Under the pieces are notes generated by a model. It saw only the letters and a program-made list of their open reading frames with translations. It did no database searches and had not been told where the DNA came from. A stretch of 64,000 nt of DNA from Clytia hemisphaerica (Eukaryota > Cnidaria > Hydrozoa > Leptothecata > Clytiidae): NCBI GenBank assembly GCA_902728285.1, contig CACVBU010000463.1:620001-684000 (forward strand), given 5' to 3'. The number at the start of each line of letters is the position of its first letter. Position 1 is the first letter of the stretch. Shown here one piece after another: positions 12,046 to 23,200 of the stretch. Position numbers and translations under genes: made by a program.

Positions 12046-13291
12046 TTAAATACTCAATCGTATTCCATTACCAAGAATACATTCACCAGAGACAGCTTCA
12101 TAAAATTCACAACCACGTTTTAAATTTCCCCATCTTCCTTTGTAATTAGCAAATGAAAAATCCCCAGTGTATTTTCGTTTCACTTGGGTGATTTGAAGAT
12201 TTTCCCATGTTTTCCATTCTTCACCATCGCTTGTTATATCAGAAAGCTCGTTATTGCCGAATAAACGGAAGTACACAACTTCACCGGCAGCTGAACGGAA
12301 ACCATGCGAGCCACGTGTTTTATATGCAATCGGGTGTGTACCGTGGAATTGAATCTTTTGTCCGGTTTGACGATTTACAAAGTCTTTACCATTGAAAAAA
12401 TAGACGGCCGGAATACCGTGGGAGATCAGATTGATAGCTGCTGGGATACGTCCAGTAGGATCGAAAAACAGATCCATATACTCCCAATCGCTGACGTGGT
12501 GTCCGAATTCTTTGTAATAACCTTCACATTTGGTTTCACGTGGACAGAAGCATTTACCTTGAATCAACTCGCATGGACAGTGGTCCCTTAAGATTCGTCC
12601 AATACAAACAGGTTTTCCACGATTATATGGAGAAAATACTGAATACCTGATTCGTAATCTTGTTGGATTGGTTTGATCGATAAAAACATAAAGAGGAACA
12701 TCTGATAAAGATTGTCCAAAGAAAAACTTCAAATCCCAGGTGCTTGGTGTTGGTATCTCCTCTTTGGTCTGTAGATAACAATTTTCGTCACATTGTGGAA
12801 GGTTACAAGAATCGAGTTGAGTTTTGATGATCTTTCCATCTCCAGACACAAGATTGACATTTTTGAGGAAAAAATCAACTGATGAGGGTTTCCATAATTC
12901 ACATTTATCCAACCTGATAAGTGGTGCCCATTTTCGCGCTAATGCTTCAAATTCTGAAAAGGAAGGGAATATTCGTGAAAAAGTAGGAAAGAAGGATTTT
13001 TACCTGATCATAACAAACAGAGATATGTCAATATTTTATCCACAACACCTCACAAACAAGTTTTATTTATGCTGCTATGTTTTTCCTACTTTTATCTACA
13101 TCCTCTGTATTCTAGGAATCGATTAGAGATTTCTCTCAAAAAACTGTATAATAGTACTTTTTGAATGTTAACTAGCTTTAGTCGGCAATTCGAATGAAAA
13201 AAGCCAAATCATTTTACTTACCACTTGCACGCCTGTTTCCCGCGTTTACAGAAGCAGAAAACCTGAGAATCATAAAGACAATTGTAAACAT
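12046..13291 (-). CDS. Secreted Vps62-domain (DUF946-like) protein
   Basis: Two exons, 13291-13222 and 12953-12046, join in phase 1 to give 326 codons including stop. The donor is GTGGTAAGT and the acceptor lies in a TTCCCTTCCTTTTCAG tract. Exon 1 encodes a short hydrophobic start (MFTIVFMILRFSASVNA) that looks like a signal peptide. The rest is one domain resembling the Vps62/DUF946 family: FEALARKWAPLIRL near the start, GHHVSDWEYMDLFF in the middle, then GTHPIAYKTRGSHGF. There are many Cys residues, including a CPCELIQGKCFCPRETKC cluster, consistent with disulfides outside the cell. Family members occur in fungi, plants and some animals, and the biochemical role is not settled. The name refers to a yeast sorting gene and should not be taken as function here. 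Confidence 0.85.
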
Positions 13292-14300
13292 CCTTCCTTG
13301 TTGTGCTGTAGTAAAACCACAAAATGTTCTTTGCACCGCAGCAAGTTTTTTAAGAATGATTTGCTACTAATTTATGGAGGACTTTTATTTTAATCAGGAG
13401 GGAAGAAAATTGCTGAATTCATTTCCTCTCGAATAACCTGTAAACAACATGTAATTAAGTTGCTGATTAAGTTGCTGATTACATTATTATTTTCTATAAA
13501 AGGATTACTAATATCAGAAACCTGGTCTAGCATCCAAGATATGCTCGAGCTCAATGGCCGGTCGGGAACTAGGTGTTATTCATCTCAAACTAAAACTTTT
13601 TGAAAAAATCGAAATTCATAGGAAAAATTCCCACCATAAGGGGGCCACTTGACTGCCTATTTTCTGTGAAAAAAGATGTGATTATTTTTGTCGTTCTATA
13701 GATGAGGATTTGAGTTTGACAAGCAGGAATATTTCAATATCCTGTTTTAATTCCCTTTTAATTGCATTGTTACATAATGAAACATTATCTGCTCATTACC
13801 AACCTGTTATTGACAATTATCAACAAAGTTTTTTATCTTGATTGTATTTGTTTTTCATTGATGCATATACGCACTGTAAAATTAGTTGCAAACCAAAACT
13901 TTTGAGCTGGATCCCACTACATTAGTGACAAAACTTAACATATTACAACTTGATGTTGCTGTTCCTCTTCACAAGCTTCATCGAGAACGAATTCTCTTCT
14001 TTTCATCATGCTCTGAGTCGATGTTTTCATACCATCATACTTACTGCTTGTTAATACACTTTTTTTATAAGAACAATTTAACTCAATTTCAAGGAATTTA
14101 GGGGTCAAAGGTAGTAAAAATTGGGTACAACGCCTAAAATACATCAAATAACCTTATAAATAAGCACAGGATAAGAGCAATTTGAGGCTCAAAGTGCCAA
14201 AAAAGTAAAAACAGCCGAGCCCAAGCAAAATTTTATTGTTTTTTATAAAAAAGTGCATCTTGAAACTGAATTTTACAGACCCTTAATGAGTTAATGAGAA
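13292..14300. other. Intergenic, nothing recognised
   Basis: No supported gene or repeat terminus was found. Short open frames on both strands around 13886-14147 overlap one another and have no recognisable features. Confidence 0.4.
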
Positions 14301-14309
14301 TCATAGGAA

Positions 14310-14546
14310 CATTTTCATTTGTTTCATCATCGATCTCGAATTGTTTCTTCGTCCACATCATCATTTGTTCCTTCGTCGTAATCATAATTTGTTTCTTCGT
14401 TTATATCTTTATGTGTTTCTTCCTTGATATTACCAATTGTTTCTTCGCTAATTTTTTCATTTGTTTCATCGTCCATATCATTTGTTTCATCGTCCACATC
14501 ATTTGTTTCTTCGTTGTAATCATCATTTGTTTCTTCGTCGATCTAG
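14310..14546 (-). repeat. Minisatellite of ~24-27 bp units, open on the minus strand as an acidic repeat
   Basis: About nine degenerate copies of a unit around ATTTGTTTCTTCGTC. Read on the minus strand they form one open frame rich in Glu, Asp, Thr and Asn (repeating DEETND-type motif). It is bounded by a TAG just upstream and a TGA at the end, with no start codon. The open frame could be a fragment of a coding repeat or a by-product of a unit length divisible by three. Confidence 0.7.
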
Positions 14547-14836
14547 AATTGTTTTCAGCTGGTCTTGAGAATTTTTCACACTAAGCAAGTGATCTTTTCA
14601 TCCACTCACTGTATTCAAGTCGTTGTCACCTTTCTCTTATCTCTATGTCAAAATATAAGAGCTTTTTGCAAAAATCACAAGGGCACTAAGAGTTGGATAA
14701 TATCGAGTATGACTTGACCAAGAAGCAACCTTTTAGACTGAACTTTTGCAAAAAAAATTACTCTCAGAGAAACACTAATTGAAAGATTCTGAAACATTTT
14801 CAATAAATAACCGAGCCTTACCTCCCGCACATATCT

Positions 14837-15059
14837 CAGTGCCGTAGGAAGCAATTTGATATTAGGGGGCATAAGTTCAGTGGAAAATTTTGAAGTCTAG
14901 AGCTCTAAATTGGCTAAAAACACACAAAGAAAACTAAAATGATTCGAACAAAGGCAAAATTAAAAGGTAAAATACTCCATTTTATGAAAAAATCACTCTT
15001 AAAAATTATTAGGGGGGGGCTAAGCACCCCCTAGCCCCCCCCCGGCAGCTACGGCACTG
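14837..15059. mobile_element. Small inverted-repeat element, CAGTGCCGTAG termini
   Basis: It starts CAGTGCCGTAGG and ends CTACGGCACTG, with a G/C-run hairpin (AGGGGGGGGCTAAGCACCCCCT) just inside the right end. The termini resemble hAT ends. No 8-bp target duplication was found. Confidence 0.6.
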
Positions 15060-15787
15060 ATTTTGCATTTATTTCTCCTAAGGGTCCTCTTCCACACTTA
15101 ATAGTGTTTTAGCCGAAGGACGGACTCGAATCTCAAGAATCTCATATTTATAGTATTGAAAGCCTCTCATTTTCCCCATGATTTTTATACAAACGCTAAA
15201 TTGGATGTAAAGTATACCGCTATTCGAAAAATGTAAAAACCGAAAACAAAGCAAAATGTTACGTTCAAACTGTCCGAAATGCGGCACAAGGCATCACTTT
15301 TGCTTGTCTGGGAAAGGTTAAGCATTCCGTAACCTTTGGCTTGAGACTCAGTTGTAATGTGCTTGCACCTTTAGTTTTTCACGGTATGCGCAATAGAATC
15401 TTTGAATTCAAGATAAAGCGAAACTGTGATGCTCACTTAAAACCACCTTATTAGGGACTAGGTGGTACCTCGAGTTGCACGCCGGTTAAGCTGCAGCTGA
15501 ACGCGCTAAAAGTTCTTTAGATGTTGAAGCACGATCAAATGAAAAAAAAGAAATGTCTTCAAAGTTTGACTCTAGCCCTCCCCCGGATGTCTTATCGTTT
15601 AACTATATTTGGACTATGTAGTGATCCCGTGATGCAATTTTTTGTTTAAGTCAAAAATTATCAGAAAGAGCATCGTTATTAAAATTAGGCCGTATCGGAG
15701 TCGCCTGAAATAACTCTGCAAGAAGATATTTTTCTCGCTTCGCTCACGTTATATACGCCGTCCAGTTCTCGATAATTTGAATTGTAT

Positions 15788-16010
15788 GTCATGGTATGGC
15801 AGAGGAGTAAAATGTAGAAATAACAATTCTTCAGGAAAAAGCAGGGAAGCCACAAAGAATAGTGCAACTCTTTGTTCTTATCAGATGATAAGACAATTGA
15901 AAAAATGTCATGGTATGGTAGAAAAATAAAATGTAGAAATGACAATTCTTCAGGAAAAAGCCACAAAGAATAATGCAACTCTTTGTTCTTATCAGATTAA
16001 AAAAAAAACA
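15788..16010. repeat. Tandem duplication, ~118-bp unit, two copies
   Basis: The unit begins ATGTCATGGTATGG, contains GTAGAAATNACAATTCTTC and ends near CTTTGTTCTTATCAGAT. Copy one lies at about 15788-15905 and copy two at about 15906-16005, the second with a short internal deletion. Mirrored open frames here are by-products of the duplication. Confidence 0.75.
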
Positions 16011-17715
16011 CATAAAAAGACAATTCTAAATTGCTTTTTTTTAACCTTGTCATAACTTTTCGAATTAAATACGTAAAATGACGTACACACTTTTTAACAG
16101 TAAGACAATACCAATTCGATTAATTATTTTAGGGCCCGATCGACCCTGAAATCCCAAAAATCGAAATGAAATAAAATTTATTTAGGTAGCACATTCTTTA
16201 TTTTCATTGCTTAACAGACTTTGGTAATTTTTCCAAGGTTTTGAGAATTTTAAGTTCAGTTTTTTTTTATTTTATCCATGAATTTTACCTTTTTGTGTCT
16301 TTTTATTTTCTATTTTGCATTTTGTTAAGATGTAGTAGTTTTTGCGGCATTTTTAGGAGATTTTTTAGGTGAAATTCTACTTTTATTTTTATTTTTGTTT
16401 TTTTCCTTTTGCTTTTTATCGCCCTTTGTCACGACAAACTTTTTGATTTTTATGTTTTGATTTACATTTGAAATGTTTATTTCTATTGAAGGAATTTGTT
16501 TTGGACTGACTTTGTAACAACAATGTGTATTATTTTTTTCATTTCGCGATATAATGATATGAATAATAATACGAATTCTAGACGAATTCAGACTCTATCC
16601 GATCTATCAATCAAAACAAACTTATCGAGAACAAAAACGAAAGTGACACACAGACATACAGAGCACGGCTATTAATATATAGAAGCTAAAACATTGTGAA
16701 GACAGTCTGACAGTCTACCTGGTAGTATATAGAGGACAATTTTAGAGAATGGAATAATCTGTTCTGTTTTGTCAAGCAATAGCAAAATAGGAAAATCATT
16801 AATTTGTTAAGGTTATTTTGTTTTTATTCACGAAAAAAAGTCATCTCAAAAATAAATTCACGCAAAAAGTAAACTTATTTAAAATAAACACACACTTTAA
16901 AAATCCTGGTAGTGCACTCAATAAAATCTCACGAAAAAACGTTATCTATTGGTTGAAAACCTCAAATTATTTGGCATTGTTTCCGATATTTGACAGGGAA
17001 CTGTCAACTTATAAAGGACCCCTTGGGCTTGAAACCCCTTAAAAATCATTACATCAGAATATTTATTGTCCTTGAAAGAAGACTCCAAACACCCAATTGT
17101 TCGCTAGTTGAAAGAAAATAGTTTGTTTTTGATGTAAACATTCAATAAGGAAAACTAAAAGTTTATTTTATCACTATAAATGGAGGCTACCGGGCCTGTT
17201 GAAAGCGTTGACGTTGACATACATACACTTTTGATGTTTGAGGTTGTAGAAAATATCATTAACTTATGTATGCACCGTTAAGCTTCGTTCTTGTGTTAAC
17301 TTTGAGATGTAACCATGGCGATCAAGTACTAAAATTGAATATTCAATAGTTTACCTGCATTCAGAGGGGGGGGGGGTTTCATGGTTGGCGGTAGACAGGA
17401 ACCCATCTGCGTATTTTTTTTAAATCTGATGAATACTTGACGGGTCAGAGCTGTGAGTCCGATTTTGGCCTCAAAAAAATTACAGTGGGAAATTCGAATT
17501 TAGCGCTGTCCTCACTAACTAAAATAAAAACCAAATTTCGGAAGTTGCGCTTTCTTTAAGAAAGTGTGACCAGTGAAACAATAACAGGATTTGATTGGCT
17601 GTGTTTTCAACCGTTATTAGGATATGGGAAATTCAAACTGTCAGCCCATACCATGCTATATATTTCGCCATCAGTATATAGAATAAGACATCATAGCATG
17701 GATCTCCAGGCTAGG

Positions 17716-18020
17716 TTGGCGGAGGAGCGGAATCGGCCCTTTTTTCGGACGGAGTGGCGGAATTTGGCGAAAATTTAGACGGAATTACGGAAATTGGGTT
17801 CTCTGACGGAGACGGAAAATTAGACAATTTTAGTGCGGAAAAACGGAATTTAGCAAAAGAATTTGCGGAATTTCAGAATTGGTAAAAGATATTCAAAATT
17901 TCCGGAATTTTCGACAAAAATATTGAATTTCAAAGGAATTTTCGGTGACGGAATTTTGGTTCAATTTAAGATGGTTTGACGGAAATTGGAGAAAAAATTG
18001 GCGGAATTGCGGAATCAGGT
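17716..18020. repeat. Degenerate array of GGCGGAATT/GACGGAAATT motifs
   Basis: More than a dozen short variants of (G)ACGGAATT and GCGGAATTTGG recur at irregular 12-25 bp spacing. This looks like an old decayed satellite. No coding frame is maintained. Confidence 0.6.
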
Positions 18021-18904
18021 AACCCTGAAACCCCTCCCTTCAGATTGTGGTCGTTTTCTGCCCACCACGCTGAAGCTCTATAGGGGTGGGTGAAAACATA
18101 ACAATCTGAAGAGTATACTATCGGCTATCGTAAGGACTGTGTTCGTCTAAAAGGACTGGGAATGACAACAAAGTTGCTTGCGTATGATTGTGTTTGAAAA
18201 TAGAGTGCCGTATCAGGAAAATATAGTTCTTGACTTTCTAGCATACAACAAGATTCTTCTGTAGAATTTTCCGCGAGAGGACTATTTTCCTCAGATGGTT
18301 AATTTTCAAGCGCCTTCAGAGGTTTACTGTGAGCGTAAAAAAATTATGACCAACTTTTATCAGGTTATATTTTTCTGGTTCGGATTTTAATTTTAAAGGC
18401 TGGTCAGATGATAACTAATTTGTGGAGTATGATACTCTGATCCTACAAAGGAGGGAGAATCATCAAAAGATTCAGTCTTTAACTGTAATAAATTATAGGA
18501 AATTTGCATGTTATAGATTGAAGTCTCAGAAAAAGGTATGCATATATTGGGCGGGTGGGGTACTTTTGCCACACCTAAGAAATTCAAAACTCGCTCCAAA
18601 AATTTATTTTCCAAGGTAGTAAATTTTTTGTTTTTAGTTCCCGCAATAACCTATAACATCGGCCAAAGAAATGTGTAAATGCTTAAATTTCGTAATTTTT
18701 CGAAATCTGATTTGTTAATTCTTTCTTTATAAGAGCCAGCAGTATTTTTTAAGCTCCGCTCATCTTACTGTTTGGGTAAAGTTTTGATATTTCGTTGCTT
18801 TGAAATTATGTCATTCCTTATCTTTCTTAATTTGTTCTAAGCTTTTGGCTAGTGTTCTTATTTTTGGTGTTTTAAATATTGACTTCCAAGCCCGAAGGGC
18901 TAGA

Positions 18905-18957
18905 CTCCTGGATGGGAAATGAAACCAATTATTTCCCATCCAGAACGCCCGCGTGTG
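18905..18957. repeat. Short hairpin (CTGGATGGGAAAT inverted repeat)
   Basis: CTGGATGGGAAAT and ATTTCCCATCCAG pair across a loop of about 10-13 bases. It is isolated and no gene is adjacent, so a terminator role is not suggested. Confidence 0.6.
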
Positions 18958-20268
18958 GTTTTTAAGCAAATGCTGGATTGAAAGTAAAATATATCGCTAG
19001 ATTTAAAAAAAATGCAGTCCTCAAAAACAAAGGAAACGATAGATAAAATTCGTTACTGTCATCATTGCGGCGCGTTCTAGGCGCGTCGAAGGGTTTAAAC
19101 CTTATTCTCTCATAAAGCTGTTCTAACAAGAAAAAGTGTATAAACGCAGGTATTACCAAATAAAACATGTCTTAATTTTACGCTATTAAATACAAATATT
19201 TTGAAGATACCAGTGGATACCCCTTAAAACCACATACCATTTAAAACCTACAAAGTTGGGTTTTGGGCTCTTTTGACCACCAAACTTAATTTAATATTGT
19301 ATAATTCACTTTTTTACAATCTCTAATATAGACTTTCATAAAATACCTAATTTAAAGAATAATGATTAGATTATTGCAAAGTGTTGTAAAATTCGAAGTT
19401 ATTGAAATTTTATCAAAAATTCCTTCAAAAAATCAAGTTGTTTGGACCTAGAGATTTCACAAATGAATTTAAGGTCATAAAGCCCTCAATGTTCTATTTT
19501 ATATAGCCCATTTATGGTAGTGGCCAATAAATAAAAAATGTCAAAACATGGCCATATTACATACCAAAATGTCACTAATTTGATGCAGATTTAGAAAAAC
19601 ATTAGTAACATACGTCAAAAATGCAGTGAATAAAAGTTTTGACCATTTGAAGCCGTTTTTTGACAAAAAGACAGGCACAATTGCATCATGGGCATGAAAT
19701 CCTGAAAAATACAAATATTGTTTTTGGAATGGATTCCTAGCAAGTATTTGATCAATATAGAATTTTAATCCTTTTTTTCTCCCTGGTTTACGTCTATACC
19801 AAATCTTTTAATGAACCTGGCGTCATAAATCCAAAACGGTGTCTCTTTGACTCTCCTTGTTCGGTGGATATAGTAGACAGCTATCCTGTCATTTTAGTGT
19901 TAAATTCTTAGCCGACAAAGGGCAAGAAAAAAAAATAAACCCCAATATACTGGGTTTCTTTCAACTCGTGGAATAAACTCTAAACTGTAAACACAGTTCA
20001 CAGTCAAACATCAAATTGACCAATAATGTCTGGGATCATTTTTATTGCATAACCTTGTTAAATGGTCACCTCTGGTTAGCTTGAAAATTATATTCATTGC
20101 AAATTTTCCCGATGTCATTTATAACGATGTAAATCATTGTAGCAGGACATCGTTTAGAATGTTGATTTTGAATGAGGAAGATCAGTTCTATACTGATGTC
20201 TAATTTAAATAATCATATAATTTTTTTTCTAGAGCAATAATTGAAAAAGTATTAATTAACTTGGCATC

Positions 20269-23200
20269 ATGAAATTCGTATGGCTTTCAATATTAACTTT
20301 CGCCGTATTGGCATTGATTACCGAGGTTCAAATGAAAACAATTGAATATGTAAGAAAAATATGACTTTCACCATATCTTTCGAGGCAACCAAATCCGTAA
20401 ATTTGCGTTTTATTACTTGTGCATTTCTAAAGGAAAATCTCCTTTTAACTAATAGCATTTTGGCAAGATTGAGGTTGAATGCCCAACGGCATTGCTCAAG
20501 TCATCCTCAGCGAATCAGGATCTGGAAAAAAATTAGCCGTCTTCGCTGCAGTAAATGCAGATGCATAATCTCAATATTGCTTTTACTTTTACATACAGCA
20601 CCTGACCCCGAGAATGTAAGTGAAATTTGAACCAGACCTGAAAGATGTAGATTTGCATTTTTAAAAACATGGAATGTTTTCAACGAAATTTTAAACCCCC
20701 AAAATCCTTTCCCAGGGGTTAGTTTTACTTACTTTTATTTTTTTGGTCCTTTAAGTTGACTCCCATTTTCGTTATAATCCCCAGGATGGAGGTTTGGTTT
20801 TATGGCTTTGAATCTAGTAATAGTAAAATATTTTTTCAATTGGATTAATTAAACAGCAAATTTTAGAAGCATTTTGTGCCAAAACAATATTCTAAAGAGC
20901 ATTTATTACTCTGAAAATTGGATTTTTTCGCTTTTTAACCCCCATATTTTTTAGGTTGAAAATTTGGTGTTAAAATTTGAATAATGTAACAACACCCCTG
21001 CCTCACAGTCCCGGTGGAGCTTTTTCCCACAGAGGGGACAAAGATTTCTACTAAAGTCCTTATGGGGATAGAGATTCTATTGTTCTGTTCCAAACTTAGG
21101 CTGGTGTCCCAGCGGGACTGGAACACGTCGTAAAAGCTCAAAATGTCAACATTAATCATCACTCATGTAGTACTTTCATGTATATGAAAGTACAACAAAC
21201 AAGTTTTATATAGTTTGACAGACTTTTTATGTCGGGTTTTGAAAGGCCCCCAAATTGTAGGTCAACTAACCCCAAAAGGTAGGTCAAACATTTTCGTCAA
21301 AATATCTAACTTAGAACAATAAATATTGAAATGGACTAATTTCCCTATTTTCTTTGTTCATTAGGAGTAAGGAAATACCCTATCATCATAACTTAATTCC
21401 AGTAGATTTCAATTTAGAGAGGATTTATTTTTAAAATCTCTCAATTCGGGTAGTATCCAATCAACTTCGATTCAGATATTTGTTGGAAAAAATTAATTCA
21501 AGTTAAAAATTTATGTCTAAAAATGAAATAAATAAAAAGTAATATGTAACAGTATGCTCTGAAACAATTTTTTATGAAGTTGAACTATCGTTAGGGCTAC
21601 AATGCTAAAAAATGAGAAACCTACATTCTCGGGGTTTGCTACATTCTCGGGGTCAGATACTGTACAGTTTGAGCACACGAACTCTGCTTCTCTATACAGC
21701 GTGTCCCGAAAAAAAAGTATCGAGCTCGAACATGATTCAGAGTACACAGTACAGGGTGTCCCGAAAGAAAGTATCGAGTTGTACTTTATCAAAGTTTCTC
21801 TCCGTGTCATATTAATTGTCATGAGACATCTTTTATGAATGACTTTTACAAAAAACAATTCTCAATAACTTTAACGTAATGAATATTGTAAAGAAAGTTA
21901 ATTCTTTTTAATCCTAATGACTGTTGTAAAAACAATTATTGTGTTGGTATATATTTTCTAACATTTTTGTTAAACAACCTTCTACAAGGTGTCCCGAAAA
22001 AAGTATCGAGTTCGAACATGATTCTGAGCAGAAGGTTGTTGCGTGTGTTTAACAAAATGTAACGTATCATTTTTTAAATTCTCTTAATTTTAGTGCCATG
22101 CTACTTACAACGATGATTGTGCGAATTCTAAAAGGAAATCAAAAAGATGCCAGATGTTTATAACGGCTTGTGTAAGTTATTCATCAATTCTTATAGCTTT
22201 TTGTTGATTTTGTAGCACCAATATCAGTTGCACTACTTTAGGTGTCAATGCAATTTACTTCTCATCCCATATATTGTAACTAGGGTATCTGTTTTTCGGA
22301 GAGAGGTAAATAGGCAAAAATGAATCGGAGTTTGGAGGTCTGGTACGCACATACTCAGCACTTAAAGCCTTACCAGGATCTGATTTAGAATTCAGAATGG
22401 CCCAACTGGCACACAACGTTGTTTCAACGTTTATCTAATACCGTGAAAAGCACAGCTCAAAATCATATATTTACGCTGTGCCGACGAATCGAGATTCTAT
22501 TCATCGCGCAATCAGCGAAGACAAAAGTAACCATGACGACCATCCAAGATCTTGGATGAGCGTCATAGTCGATATTTTTATTCCCGTCGTTGAAAACACA
22601 AGTTACAAAAAGTCATCAATGCTTTGTAAAAAGAGTCAGTGATAGAGAATCATAACATAAAGTCTGTCTATTATTTCGATTCAATTAAAGTGACATTTCC
22701 ATAATTAAAAGTTTAATAATTACTGTTATACATTTGGGGATCATGTAAAAGATTTCTTTCGAAATAAACTCATTTCAACTACACTTGAAGGTTTCTGGGG
22801 AATTCGTAAATAGTAAACTGCATACTGATACAGTCTGCTAGACATTAATATGGTAATCGCACGTTGAGTTATTTTTTCTCATTTGGCGCCCCTTCAAAGA
22901 GAGCAATTAATCGTTAATTGCATCCTGTAGAGAGCAATTAATCGTTAATCACACTCTTCAATGACGGGCCAATGTTTACAAAATAGATTTTAATGTTTTT
23001 TCTTACATTTTTACTATCGAACGTTTTAATTGCATTCGAAATTAATTTTATGAGAAAAAAATCTATAAGCAACAATAGAAGAAAAACATAAAGAGAAGAG
23101 AAAAATATAAAACTTTCAGTGTAATTTACTTTCCTGACGGGGAAAAAGCAGTGAAACCGATTGTGCGATTAGCTCGTAATCACATGATAACTCGTACAAT

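Larger units (their letters stand above)
15060..20268. other. Gene-poor interval
   Basis: No gene could be supported across this 5.2 kb. It contains the tandem duplication at about 15788-16010, the CGGAATT-type degenerate array at 17716-18020, a hairpin at about 18905-18955, and a fragment of the ACACCCC-type terminus near 17188. The rest is AT-rich sequence without long open frames. Confidence 0.5.

Noticed and set aside
14294-14584. Plus-strand 96-codon membrane-protein-like frame rich in Phe, Ile and Cys
   Set aside because: It is the reverse reading of a 24-27 bp minisatellite; the hydrophobic residues come from TTT/TTC/ATC repeats.
20596-20618. Tiny exon ending DPEN before GTAAGT in intron 1 of protein A
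   Set aside because: The phase does not fit exon 1 or exon 2, and the sequence CTGACCCCGAGAATGTA is the terminal inverted repeat of a 1-kb element whose other end is at 21656.
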